Shown: positions 49,132 through 63,331, counted from the first letter of the stretch. The stretch is DNA of 64,000 bases from Siphonodentalium dalli (GCA_032622095.1 CP136061.1:19222991-19286990); one strand, 5' to 3'. Notes: generated by a model not told the origin, from the letters alone. Made by a program: numbers and translations.

Positions 49132-49266
49132 CATATATGTTAGAAAGCTATGCTAGTATATTCTGTTATAGCTTCCCGTATGACACAACGTGACATTCGC
49201 TTATAGTTCGTCTGTTGGAATTATTATTTGATAATTTGAACAATTCCCACCAATATATAGAAGTCA

Positions 49267-49324
49267 GTAATATATAGTAATCAATATATAGTAATCAATA
49301 TATAGTAATCAATATATAGTAATC
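49267..49324. repeat. 14-bp minisatellite
   Basis: Four copies of AATATATAGTAATC in a row, inside a diverged part of satellite 2. Confidence 0.95.
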
Positions 49325-52300
49325 ATTCTGCACGTTTATTAGCTGTCGTCTACTTGTATTTTCCCCAACAACAATCCACGTGAATTATAGACCATTCCAA
49401 TGTATGTTTATATATTACCAGTTGTACTTATTATCTTAACATTTTTTGCCAATTAATATGAATCCTTCTGCACCCCTCCGGGTGAATTATAGATTTGTCC
49501 AATTTACGTTTAAATAACTGTTGGGAGAATCCATCTCGTTCAGATAATAAGTTCAACAAACGGTCATGGGCCGCATAGGCCGTTTGTTGAACTTATTATC
49601 TGAAATTTTTTCAACAAATTGAAACGAATCCTTCTGCATTTGTATTTCGTAAAAATCCCTCCAGATGAATTAAAGTCCATTCGAATGTTCGCTAATATAA
49701 TACTCTTAAATAACTGGTGTGAGAATCTATCCAGTTCAGATAAGTTCCACAAACTTATGTTCTGAAAATGTTTCACCAAATGAAAAGGAATCCTTTCAGG
49801 ACTTGTATTGCCTGAACAGTCCTCAAATGAATTATAAACCATTCAAATGTACACTTATAACTGATGGGGGAATCCATCTCGTTCAGATAATAAGTTCAAC
49901 AAACGGTCATAGGCCATCTAGTTAGTTTGTTGAACGTATTTTCTGAAACAATTTCATCAATTAATAGGAATCCTTTTGCACTTGTATTTCCTGAACAACC
50001 CTCAAATGAATTATAGACCATTCCAATTATATAACTGATGGGGGAATCCATCTCGTTCAGATAATAAGTTCAACAAACGGTCATGGGCCGCATAGGCCGT
50101 TTGTTGAATTTATTTTCTGAACATTTTTGTATCTGAATACCCCACTCCAGATGCATTATAGACCATTCCAATGTACCCTACCATAATACGATATGGGGGA
50201 ATCCATATCGATCAGATAAATGTACGCTTATATAATACCAGTTTAACTTATTTTATGAACATATTTCGCCAATAACTAGAAATTGTTCCGCACTTGTAAT
50301 GCCTGAACAACCCTCAAATGAATTATAGATGTACGCTTAACTAACTGGTGGGAGAATCCATCTCTATCAGATAATAAGTTCAACAAATGGTCACGGGCCG
50401 CATAGGCCGTTTGTTGAACTTAGTTTATGATCATGTTCACCAATGAATTGGAATCCCTGAATTATAGGCCATTCCTATGTACGTTTATATAATACCAGTT
50501 GAACGTATTAACTGAACAGTTTTCGCCAATTAAAAGGAATCCTTCTGCACTTGTATTTCATGAACACCGATCCAGATAAATTATTATAGACCATTCCAAT
50601 GTACGCTTATATAATACCAGTTTAACTTATTTTATGAACATATTTCGCCAATAACTAGAAATTGTTCCGCACTTGTATTGCATGAACAACCCTCAAAATG
50701 AATTATAGACCATTCCAATGTACGCTTAACTAACTGGTGGGAGAATCCATCTCTATCAGATAATAAGTTCAACAAACGGTCACGGGCCGCATAGGCCGTT
50801 TGTTGAACTTATTTTCTGAACATTATTCACCAAATGAATAGGAATCCATCCTGAATTATATTTCATGAACTAAATCACTCCAGATGAATTTTATAACATT
50901 CCAATGCACGCTTATACAATACCAACTGAACTTATTAACTGAACATTTTCGAAAACTAAAAGGAACCTTTCTGCTCTAGTATGTCATGACCAACCGTCCG
51001 GATGAATTTTAGACCATCCCAATATACGCTCATATCATACCAGTTGAACTTATTATCTGAACATCTTTCGCCAATTAAAAGGAATCCTTCTGCACTCGTA
51101 TTTTATGAACAACCGTCAAGATGAAATATAGACCATTCGAAGGTACGCTTATATAATGCCAGTTAAACATACTATAAGAACAACTTTCGCAAATTAATAG
51201 GAATCCTTCGGTACTTCTATTTCATGAATGCCCCTCCAGATGAGTTATAGACTATTCCAATGTACACTTAAATAATTAGTGGCAGAATCCATCTCAATCA
51301 GATAATAAGTTCAAGACACGGTCATGGGCCGCATAGGTCGTTTGTTGAACTTATTTTCTGAACATTTTTCAACAAATTAAAACGAATCCTTCTGCACTTT
51401 TATTTCCTGAACAACCCTCGAGATTAATTGCAGACTCATTCCAATGTACGCTTAAATAATTAGTGGCAGAATCCATCTTAATCAGATAATATGTTCAACA
51501 AACGATCATGGGCCGCATAGGCCGTTTGTTGAACTTATTTTCTGAACATTTTGCACTAAATTAAAACGAATCCTTCTGCACTTTTATTTCATGAACAACC
51601 CTCGAGATTAATTGCAGACTCATTCCAATGTACGCTTAAATAATTAGAGGCAGAATCCATCTTAATCAGATAATATGTTCAACAAACGATCATGGGCCGC
51701 ATATGCCGCTTGTTGAACTTATTTTCTGAACATTTTGCACTAAATTAAAACGAATCCTTCTGCACTTTTATTTCCTGAACAACCCTCCAGATTAATTGCA
51801 GACTCATTCCAATGTACGCTTATAACTGGTGGGAGAATCCATCTCAATCAGATAATAAGTTCAAGACACGGTCATGTGCCGCATAGACCGTTTGTTGAAC
51901 TTATTTTCTGAACATTTTGCACTAAATTAAAACGAATCCTTCTGCACTTTTATTTCCTGAACAACCCTCCAGATTAATTGCAGACTCATTCCAATGTACG
52001 CTTATAACTGGTGGGAGAATCCATCTCAATCAGATAATAAGTTCAAGACACGGTCATGTGCCGCATAGGCCGTTTGTTGAACTTATTTTCTGAACATTTT
52101 GCACTAAATTAAAACGAATCCTTCTGCACTTTTATTTCCTGAACAACCCTCCAGATTAATTGCACACTCATTCCAATGTACGCTTATAACTGGTGGGAGA
52201 ATCCATCTCAATCAGATAATAAGTTCAAGACACGGTCATGTGCCGCATAGGCCGATTGTTGAACTTATTTTCTGAACATTTTTCAACAAATTAAAACGAA

Positions 52301-55300
52301 TCCTTCTGCACTTTTATTTCCTGAACAACCCTCGAGATTAATTGCAGACTCATTCCAATGTACGCTTAAATAATTAGTGGCAGAATCCATCTTAATCAGA
52401 TAATATGTTCAACAAACGATCATGGGCCGCATAGGCCGTTTGTTGAACTTATTTTCTGAACATTTGTCACTAAATTAAAACGAATCCTTCTGCACTTTTA
52501 TTTCCTGAACAACCCTCCATATTAATTACAGACTCATTCCAATGTACGCTTATAACTGGTGGGATAATCCATCTCAATCAGATAATATGTTCAACAAACG
52601 GTCAAGTGCCGCATATGCCGTTTGTTGAACTTATTTTCTGAACATTTTTTACTAAATTAAAACGAATTCTTCTGCACTTTTATTTCCTGAACAACCCTCC
52701 AGATTAATTACAGACTCGTTCCAATGTACACTTATAACTGGTGGGAGAATCCATCTCAATCAGATAATAAGTTCAACATATGGTCATGTGCCGCATAGGC
52801 CGTTTGTTGGACTTATTTTCTGAACATTTTGCACTAAATTAAAACGAATCCTTCAGCACTTTTATTTCCTGAACAACCCTCCAGATTAATTACAGACTCG
52901 TTCCAATGTACACTTATAACTGGTGGGAGAATCCATCTCAATCAGATAATATGTTCAACAAACGGTCATGTGCCGCATAGGCCGTTTGTTGAACTTATTT
53001 TCTGAACATTTTTGACTTAATTAAAACGAATCCTTCTGCACTTTTATTTCCTGAACAACCGTCCACATGTTTTATCGACTCATTCCAATGTACGCTTATA
53101 ACTGATGGCAGAATCCATCTCAATCAGATAATAAGGCAACAAACGGTCATGTGCCGCATAGGCCGTTTGCTGAACTTATTTTCTGAAGCTTTTTCACCAA
53201 ATTAAGACGAATCCTGCTGCACTTCTTATTTCCTGAACACCCCCCCCCCCCCCGATAGTTTATCGACTTATTCCAATGTACGCTTATAACTGATGGCAGA
53301 ATCCATCTCAATCAGATAACAAGTTCAACAAACGGTCATGTGCGCATAGGCCGTTAGCTGAACTTATTTTCTGAACATATTCACCAAATTAAAACGAATC
53401 ATTCTGCACTTTTATTTCCTGAACAACCCTCCAGATTAATTATCGTTAATTCCAATGTACGCTTATAACTGATGGCAGAATTCATCTCAATCAGATAACA
53501 AGTTCAACAAACGGTCATGTGCCGCACAGGCAGTTTGCTGAACTTATTTTCTGAACATATTCACCAAATTAAAACGAATCATTCTGCACTTTTATTTCCT
53601 GAACAACCCTCCAGATTAATTATCGTTAATTCCAATGTACGCTTATAACTGATGGCAGAATTCATCTCAATCAGATAATAAGTTCAACAAACGGTCATGT
53701 GCCGCATAGGCCGTTTGTTAAACTTATTTTCTGAACATTTTTCAACAAATTGAAACAAATCCAACTGCGCTTTTATTTCCTGAACAACCGTCCACAACCG
53801 TCCACATGGTTTATCATTCATTCCAATGTACGTACGCTTATAACTGATGGCAGAATCCATCTCAATCAGATAATAAGTTCAACGAACGGTTATGTGCCGC
53901 ATAGGCCGTTTGTTGAACTTATTTTCTGAACATTTTTCACCAAATTAAAACGAATCCTTTTGCACTTTCATTTCTTGAACAACCCTCCAGATGGTTTATC
54001 GACTTATTCCAATATACGCTTAAATAACTGGTGGGAGAATCCATCTCAATCAGATAATAAGTTCAACAAACGGTCATGTGCCGCATAGGCCGTTTGTTGA
54101 TCTTATTTTCTGAACATTTTCACCAAATTAAAACGAATCATTCTGCACTTTTATTTCCTGAACAACCCTCCAGGTGTTTTATCGACTTATTCCAGTGTAC
54201 GCTTATAACTGATGGCAGAATTCATCTCAATCAGATAATAAGTTCAACAAACGGTCATGTGCCGCATAGGCCGTTTGTTGCACTTATTTTCTGAACACTT
54301 TCACCAAAATAAAACGAATCCTTCTGCACTTTTATTTCCTTAGCAACCCTCCAGATTAATTACAGACTCATTCCAATATACGCTTATAACTGATGGCAGA
54401 ATCCATCTCAATCCGATAATAAGTTCAACAAACGGTCATGTGCCGCATAGGCCGTTTGTTTAACTTATTTTCTGAACATTTGTCACCAAATTAAAACGAA
54501 TATCCTTCTGCAACATTATTTTCTGAACATTTTTCACTAAATTGAAACCAATCCTTTTACACTTTTATTTCCTGATGGTTTATCGACTTTTTCCAATGTA
54601 CGCTTATAACGGGCGGCAGAATCCTTCTCAATCAGATAATAAGTTCAACAAACGGTCATGTGGCGCATAGGCCGTTTGTGGAACTTATTTTCTGAACATT
54701 TGTCACCAAATTGAAACGAATCCTTCTGCACTTTTATTTCCTTAACAACCCTCCACATGGTTTATCGACTCATTCCAATGTACGCGTATAACTGATGGCA
54801 GAATCCATCTCAATCAGATAATAAGTTCAACAAACGGTCATGTGCCGCATAGGCCGTTTGTTGAACTTATTATCTGAACATTTATAGCAAATTAAAAGGA
54901 ATCCTTCTGCACTTGTATTTCACGAACAACCCTCCAGATGAATTAGTTTATTCTAATTTACGCACAAATAACTGGTAGCAGAATCCATCTCGTTCAGATA
55001 ATAAGTTCAACAAACGGTCATGGGTAGCATAGGTCGTTTGTTGAACTTGTTTTCTGAACATTTTTCACTAAATTAAAACGAATTCTTCTGCACTTTTATT
55101 TCCTGAACAACCCTCCAGATTAATTACACTCATTCCAATGTACGCTTAAATAACTGGTGAGAGAATCCATCTCGTTCAGATAATAAGTTCAACAAACGGT
55201 CATGTGCCGCATATGCCGTTTGTTGAACTTATTATCAGAACATTTATAGCAAATTAAAAGGAATCCTTCTGCACTTTTATTTCACGAACAACCCTCCAGA

Positions 55301-58300
55301 TGAATTATCGACTCATTCCAATGTACGCTTATAACTGATGGCAGAATCCATCTCAATCAGATAATAAGTTCAACAAACGGTCATGTGCCGCATATGCCGT
55401 TTGTTGAACTTATTTCTGAACATTTTTCACCAAATTAAAACGAATCCTTCTGCACTTTTATTTCCTGAACAACCCTCCAGATGTTTTATCGACTCATTCC
55501 AATGTACGCTTATAACTGATGGCAGAATCCATCTCATTCAGATAATAAGTTCAACAAACGGTCATGTGCCGCATAGGCCGTTTGTTGAACTTATTTTCTG
55601 AACATTTTTCACTTAATTAAAACGAATCCTTCTGCAATTTTATTTCCTGAACAACCCTCTAGATTAATTACAGACTCATTCCAATGTACGCTTAAATAAC
55701 TGATGGCAGAATCCATCTCAATCAAATAATAAGTTCAACAAACGGTCATGTGCCGCATAGGCCGTTTGCTGAACTTATTTTCTGAACATTTTTCACCAAA
55801 TTAAAACGAATCCTGCTGCACTTCTTATTTCCTGAACACCCCCCAGATGGTGTATCGACTCATTCCAATGTACGCTTATAACTGATGGCAGAATCCATCT
55901 CAATCAGATAACAAGTTCAACAAACGGTCATGTGCCGTATAGGCCGTTTGCTGAACTTATTTTCTGAACCTTTTTCACCTAATTAAAACGAATCCTGCTG
56001 CACTTCTTATTTCCTGAACAACCCCCCCCCCCCAGATGGTTTATCGACTCATTCCAATGTACGCTTATAACTGATGGCAGAATCCATCTCAATCAGATAA
56101 TAAGTTCAACAAACGGTCATGTGCCGCATATGCCGTTTGCTGAACATATTTTCTGAACATTTTACACCAAATTAAAACGAATCCTGCTGCACTTCTTATT
56201 TCCTGAACACCCCCCAGATGGTGTATCGACTCATTCCAATGTACGCTTATAACTGATGGCAGAATCCATCTCAATCAGATAACAAGTTCAACAAACGGGC
56301 ATGTGCCGTATAGGCCGTTTGCTGAACTTATTTTCTGAACCTTTTTCACCAAATTAAAACGAATCCTGCTGCACTTCTTATTTCCTGAACAACCCCCCAG
56401 ATGGTTTATCGACTCATTCCAATGTACGCTTATAACTGATGGCAGAATCCATCTCAATCAGATAATAAGTTCAACAAACGGTCATGTGCCGCATAGGCCG
56501 TTTGCTGAACTTATTTTCTGAACATTTTTCACTTAATTAAAACGAATCCTTCTGCACTTTTATTTCCTGAACAACCGTCCACATGGTTTATCGACTCATT
56601 CCAATGTACGCTTATAACTGAAGGCAGAATCCATCTCAATAAGATAATAAGTTCAACAAACGGTCATGTGCCGCATAGGCCGTTTGCTGAACTTATTTTC
56701 TGAACCTTTTTCACCAAATTAAAACGAATCCTGCTGCATTTCTTATTTCCTGAACAACCCCCCAGATGGTTTATCGACTCATTCCAATGTACGCTTATAA
56801 CTGATGGCAGAATCCATCTCAATCAGTTAATAAGTTCAACAAACGGTCATGTGCCGCATAGGCCGTTTGCTGAACTTATTTTCTGAACATTTTCACCAAA
56901 TTAAAACGAATCATTCTGCACTTTTATTTCCTGAACAACCCTCCAGATTAATTATCGTTAATTCCAATGTACGTTTATAACTGATGGTAGAATCCATCTC
57001 AATCAGATAATATGTTCAACAAACGGTCATGTGCCGCATAGGCCGTTTGTTGAACTTATTTCTGAACATTTTTCACCGAATTGAAACGAATCCTTCTGCA
57101 CTTTTATTTCCTGAACACCCCCCCCCCCCCCCTGATGGTTTATCGACGTATTCCAATGTACGCTTATAACAGATGGCAGAATCCATCTCAATCAGATAAT
57201 AAGTTCAACAAACGGTCATGTGCCGCATAGGCCGTTTGTGGAACTTATTTTCTGAACATTTTTCAACAAATTAAAACGAATCCTTCTGCCGCATTATTTT
57301 CTGAACATTTTTCACCAAATTAAAACGAATCATTCTGCACTTTTATTTCCTGAACAACCGTCCAGATTAATTATCGTTAATTCCAATGTAAGTTTATAAC
57401 TGATGGTAGAATCCAACTCAATCAGAAAATAAGTTCAACAAACGGTCATGTGCCGCATAGGCCGTTTGTTGAACTTATTTCTGAACATTTTTCACCAAAT
57501 TGAAACGAATCCTTCTGCAACATTATTTTCTGAACATTTTTCACCAAATTAAAACGAATCCTTCTTCACATTTATTTCCTGAACAGCCCTCCAGACGGGT
57601 TTTAGACTTATTCCAATGTACGCTTAAAACTAATGGCAGAATCCATCTCAATCAGATAATACGTTCAACAAACGGTCATGTGCCGCATAGGCCGTTTGTT
57701 GGACTTATTTTCTGAATATTTTGCACTAATTTAAAACGAATCCTTCTGCACTTTTATTTCCTGAACAACCCTCCAGATTAATTATCGTTAATTCCAATGT
57801 ACGCTTATAACTGATGGCAGAATTCATCTCAATCAGTTAATAAGTTCAACAAACGGTCATGTGCCGCATAGGCCGTTTGCTGAACTTATTTTCTGAACCT
57901 TGTTCGCCAAATTAAAACGAATCCTGCTGCACTTCTTATTTCCTGAACACCCCCCCAGATGGTTTATCGACTTATTCCAATGTACGCTTATAACTGATGG
58001 CAGAATCCATCTCAATCAGATAATAAGTTCAACAAACGGTCATGTGCCGCATAGGCCGTTTGTGAAACTTATTTTCTGAACATTTTTCAACAAATTAAAA
58101 GGAATCCTTCTGCCGCATTATTTTCTGAACATTTTCACCAAATTAAAACGAATCATTCTGCACTTTTATTTCCTGAACAACCCTCCAGATTAATTATCGT
58201 AATTCCAATGTACGCTTATAACTGATGGCAGAATTCATCTCAATCAGATAATAAGTTCAACAAACGGTCATGTGCCGCATAGGTCGTTTGTTGAACTTAT

Positions 58301-61300
58301 TTTCAGAACATTTTTCACTAAATTAAAACGAATCCTTCGCCACTTTTATTTCCTGAACAACCCTCCAGATGAATTATCGACTCATTCCCATGTACGCTTA
58401 TAACTAATAGCAGAATCCATCTCAATCAGATAATAAGTTCAACAAACGGTCATGGGCCGCATAGGCCGTTTGTTGAACTTATTTTCTGTACATTTTTCAC
58501 TAAATTAAAACGAATCTTTCTGCACTTTTATTTCCCGAACAACCCTCCAGATTAATTACAGACTCATTCCAATGTACGTTTATAACTGATGGCAGAATCC
58601 ATCTCAATCAGATAATAAGTTCAACAAACGGTCATGTGCCGCATAGGCCGTTTGTTGAACTTATTTCTGAACATTTTTCACCAAATTGAAACGAATCCTT
58701 CTGCACTTTTATTTCCTGAAAACCCCCCCCCCTGATGGTTTATCGACTTATTCCAATGTACGCTTATAACTGATGGCACAATCCATCTCAATCAGATAAT
58801 AAGTTCAACAAACGGTCATGGGTCGCATAGGTCGTTTGTTGAACTTATTTTCTGAACATTTTTCACTAAATTAAAACGAATCTTTCTGCACTTTTATTTC
58901 CCGAACAACCCTCCAGATTAATTATCGTTAATTCCAATGTACGCTTATAACTGATGGCAGAATTCATCTCAATCAGATAATAAGTTCAACAAACGGTCAT
59001 GTGCCGCATAGGCCGTTTGTTGAACTTATTTCTGAACATTTTTCACCAAATTGAAACGAATCCTTCTGCACTTTTATTTCCTGAACAAACCCCCTGATGG
59101 TTTATCGACTTATTCCAATGTACGCTTATAACTGATGGCAGAATCCATCTCAATCAGATAATAAGTTCAACAAACGGTCATGTGCCGCATAGGTCGTTTG
59201 TTGAACTTATTTTCTGAACATTTTTCAACAAATTAAAACGAATCCTTCTGCCGCATTATTTTCTGAACATTTTCACTAAATTAAAACGAATCTTTCTGCA
59301 CTTTTATTTCCCGAACAACCCTCCAGATTAATTATCGTTAATTCCAATGTACGCTTATAACTGATGGCAGAATTCATCTCAATCAGATAATAAGTTCAAC
59401 AAACGGTCATGTGCCGCATAGGTCGTTTGCTGAACTTATTTTCTGAACATTTTTCACTAAATTAAAACGAATCCTTCGCACTTTTATTTCCTGAACAACC
59501 CTGCAGATGAATTATCGACTCATTCCAATGTACGCTTATAACTGATGGCAGAATTCATCTCAATCAGATAATAAGTTCAACAAACGGTCATGTGCCGCAT
59601 AGGTCGTTTGTTGAACTTATTTTCTGAACATTTTTCACTAAATTAAAACGAATCTTTCTGCACTTTTATTTCCCGAACAACCCTCCAGATTAATTATCGT
59701 TAATTCCAATGTACGCTTATAACTGATGGCAGAATTCATCTCAATCAGATAATAAGTTCAACAAACGGTCATGTGCCGCATAGGTCGTTTGTTGAACTTA
59801 TTTTCAGAACATTTTTCACTAAATTAAAACGAATCATTCTGCACTTTTATTTCCTGAACAACCCTCCAGATTAATTATCGTTAATTCCAATGTACGCTTA
59901 TAACTGATGGCAGAATTCATCTCAATCAGATAATAAGTTCAACAAACGGTCATGTACCGCATAGGCCGTTTGTGAAACTTATTTTCTGAACATTTTTCAA
60001 CAAATTAAAAGGAATCCTTCTGCCGCATTATTTTCAGAACATTTTCACCAAATTAAAACGAATCCTTCTGCACTTTTATTTCCTGAACAACCCTCCAGAT
60101 TAATTATCGTAATTCCAATGTACGCTTATAACTGATGGCAGAATTCATCTCAATCATATAATAAGTTCAACAAACGGTCATGTGCCGCATAGGCCGTTTC
60201 TTGGACTTATTTTCTGAACATTTTGCACTAAATTAAAACGAATTCTTCTGCACTTTTATTTCCTGAACAACCCTCCAGATGAATTATCGACTTATTCCAA
60301 TGTACGCTTATAACTGATGGCAGAATCCATCTCAATCAGATAATAAGTTCAACAAACGGTCATGTGCCGCATAGGCCGTTTGTTAAACTTATTTTCTGAA
60401 CATTTTTCACTAAATTAAAACGAATTCTTCTGCACTTTTATTTCCTGAACAACCCACCAGATTAATTACAGACTCGTTCCAATGTACGCTTATAACTGGT
60501 GGGAGAATCCATCTCAATCAAATAATAAGTTCAACAAACTGTCATGGGCCGCATATGTCGTTTGTTGAACTTATTTTCTGAACATTTTGCACTAAATTAA
60601 AACGAATTCTTCTGCACTTTATTTCATGAACAACCCTCCATATTAATTACAGACCCATTCCAATGTACGCTTAAATAACTCGTGGGAGAATCCATCTCGT
60701 TCAGATAATAAGTTCAACAAACGGTCATGTGCCGCATAGGTCGTTTGTTGAACTTATTATCTGAACATTTTTCAACAAATTAAAACGAATCCTTCTGCAC
60801 TTTTATTTCCTGAACAACCCTCCAGATTAATTACACTCATTCCAAGGTACGCTTAAATAACTGGTGAGAGAATCCATCTCGTTCAGATAATAAGTTCAAC
60901 AAACGGTCTGAACATTTGTAGCAAATTAAAAGGAATCCTTCTGCACTTTTATTTCACGAACAACCCTCCATATGAATTATCGACTCATTCCAATGTACGC
61001 TTATAACTGATGGCAGAATCCATCTCAATCAGATAATAAGTTCAACAAACGGTCATGTGCCGCATATGCCGTTTGTTGAACTTATTTTCTGAACATTTTC
61101 ACCAAATTTAAAGGAATCCTTCTGCACTTTAAGTTCCTGAACAACCCTCCAGATGAATAATACACCACCCCAATCTACGCTTATATGGTAGCAGTTGAAC
61201 TTATTAGCTGAACATATTTCGCCAACAAAAAGGAACCTCTCTGCTCTAGTATGTCATGACCAACCCTCCAGATGAATTATATACCATTCCAATGTACGCT

Positions 61301-62510
61301 TATATAATGCCAGTTAATCATATTATCTGAACATTTATCGTCAATTAATAGGAATCCATCTGCACTTGTAATTCATGTACGCCCCTCCAGATGAGTTATC
61401 GACCATTCCAATTTACGCTTAAATAACTGGTGGCAGAATTCATCTTGTTCAGTTAATAAGTTCAACAAACGGACATGGACCGCATAGGCCGTTTATTGAA
61501 CTTAGGTTTTGAACATTTTTAATCAAATGAAATGGAAAGCATCCTCACTTTTATTTCATGAACAACACTCCAGTTAATGTATAGACCATTCCAAGTTACG
61601 CTTATATAAAACAAGTTGAACTTATTATCTGAACCCTTTTCTTCGAGAATTAATAGGAATCCTACGGCACTATTATTGTACGAACGCCCCTCCAGATGAG
61701 TTATAGAACATTCCAATTTACGCTTAAATAACTGGTTGGAGAATCCATCTCGTTCAGATAATAAGTTCAACAAACGGTCATGGGCAGCATAGGCCGTTTG
61801 TTGAACTTAGGTTTTGAACATTTTTCACCAAAGTAAAAGGAATCTTTCTGCACTTTTATTTTATGACCAACCCTCCTGATGAATTATAGACCATTCCATG
61901 GTTCGCTTATATAATACCAGTTGAACTTATTAACTGAACATCTTTCGCCAATTAATAGGAATCCTTTTATTTATTTTAATTATTTCACGAACACCCCTCC
62001 AGATGTATAGTTCATTCCAATTTACGCATAAGTTACTGGCGGAGGAATCGATCTGGTTCAGATAATAAGTTCAACAAACGGCCATGGGCCGCATAGGCCG
62101 ATTGATGAACTTATTTTCTGAACATTTATCACCAAATGAATTGAAATCCACCCTCAATTATATTTCAAGAACAACACTCCAGATTAATTATAATCCATCC
62201 CAATGTACACTTATAGAATACCAGTTGAACTTATTAACTGAACATTTTCGCCAACTAAAGGGAACCGTTCTGCTCTAGTATGTTATGACCAACGCCCTCA
62301 AGATGAATTATATACCATTCGAATATACGCTTATATAATACCAGCTAAACTTATTATTTGAACAACTTTCGTAATTAATAGGAATCCGTCTGCACTTGTA
62401 TTTCACACCCCGCCAGATGAATTAGTCCCAATTTACGCTTAAGTGACTCATGTGTGACTCCATCTCGTTCAGATAATAAGTTCAACAAATGGTCATGGGC
62501 CGCATACATA

Positions 62511-62809
62511 TCTCAACCAATATCGTGGTGTGAGTCCATGACAATTGTTTCTCACATAACAGATCAGTTCACATCATTTCGCATCAATTGCCTTATTGAT
62601 GTTATGTAAGCCACAGCTTTGTGTTTAATATGCGTTTAATTGAACGCCACATTTAGTCATACATGAAGATATGATTATGAAACTATGCACCATTCGACGG
62701 ATTTTCAATTTCATTAGAAATAAATATGTCAAATCCTCCATTCATCCGTAATTTTTTCCATCCACCGCATTTAAAAACTGTGGAGATAAATATCAATCAA
62801 GCGTTTCCC
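62511..62809. other. Intergenic sequence right of satellite 2
   Basis: Satellite 2 stops abruptly within a hairpin loop (GGGCCGCATA, then unrelated sequence). No feature is recognised up to the SINE. Confidence 0.5.
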
Positions 62810-63100
62810 ATAATAATAATCAATAAGATTATTACCCCGGTCACAGGGCATTGGGTACCCATCCTCCTTTAGGATGAATCAACCCGAGCAGCTAACATGC
62901 TGATAACAATCGACTCCTGACCGGGTACTCAGTTAACGGGCGAGTCCCCCGTGACAAATGTGGTACGAGATCGCTTGTCGAGGGCAACCAACGCAGTGTT
63001 TATGTCCAATGGCAGAGAGCGGAATTCGACCGCATGATGTTTTCACACCACGATGTTACGTATCGAGCTGGCTACCATTGGACCACGGCGCCACCATAAC
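62810..63100 (-). mobile_element. tRNA-derived SINE
   Basis: Minus strand: a tRNA-like head starts near 63095 (GGCGCCGTGGTCCAATGG), with an A-box-like TGGTCCAATGGTAGC at 63071-63085 and a B-box-like GGTCGAATTCC at 63021-63031, spaced as in an RNA polymerase III promoter. A GC-richer body of about 180 bp follows, then CCTGTGACCGGGGTAATAAT and an (ATT)n tail at 62811-62825. SINEs of this form are transcribed by polymerase III and mobilised by a partner LINE. The tRNA part has diverged and lacks a proper acceptor stem, so it is not a functional tRNA. I cannot name the family. Confidence 0.75.
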
Positions 63101-63331
63101 GGTAGAGGGGTAATGTTACATGAGCTATACTCGACATTCACCCCAGAATTGTCAGTCATGTTAATAAACGGAGCTCTTTTCGGTGGTTTAAAAAACATCA
63201 AAGTGGGTGGAATATGGATGTATAAGTCAAATTGCACATACGGGGTGGGGTCGATTGAGATTATAAATACCGTTAAATGAGCTCAATGACGAGTATAACT
63301 CTTGCAACATTACCCCTCTAACCACCATAAC
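63093..63331. mobile_element. MITE with an 8-bp target duplication, inserted at the 5' end of the SINE
   Basis: A 223-bp element (63101-63323) with about 38-bp imperfect inverted ends, GGTAGAGGGGTAATGTT on the left and GGTTAGAGGGGTAATGTT inward from the right, continuing into GAGCTATACTCG against GAGTTATACTCG. It is flanked by the direct repeat ACCATAAC at 63093-63100 and 63324-63331. The duplication size suggests hAT; a 9-bp reading (adding G) is possible. The short open frames on either strand have no recognisable product. Confidence 0.85.

Larger units (their letters stand above)
48225..62510. repeat. Satellite 2: 14.3-kb array of a roughly 180-bp unit with a built-in hairpin (about 75 units)
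   Basis: Most units contain a hairpin with arms AAGTTCAACAAACGG and CCGTTTGTTGAACTT around a 16-base loop (TCATGTGCCGCATAGG), extendable to about 26 bp with one mismatch (CAGATAATAAG against CAGAAAATAAG). The rest of the unit includes AATCCTTCTGCACTTTTATT, CCTGAACAACCCTCCAGAT, ATTCCAATGTACGCTTATA and AGAATCCATCT. Spacing between hairpins in the core (about 52-61 kb) is near 180 bp. Units at both edges are more diverged, and some lack the hairpin's left arm and loop. C-runs of 10-15 bases arose at the same position in several units (for example near 53240, 56025, 57120, 58722). Open frames here are short and reflect periodicity. No gene is inside. Confidence 0.95.

Noticed and set aside
48225-62510. 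Hairpins of satellite 2 read as bacterial terminators or attachment sites
   Set aside because: They repeat in tandem in a eukaryotic satellite, lack U-tracts and have no adjacent genes.
63021-63095. A functional tRNA gene on the minus strand
   Set aside because: A- and B-box-like sequences are present, but no acceptor stem or complete cloverleaf can be drawn, and a SINE body and (ATT)n tail follow.
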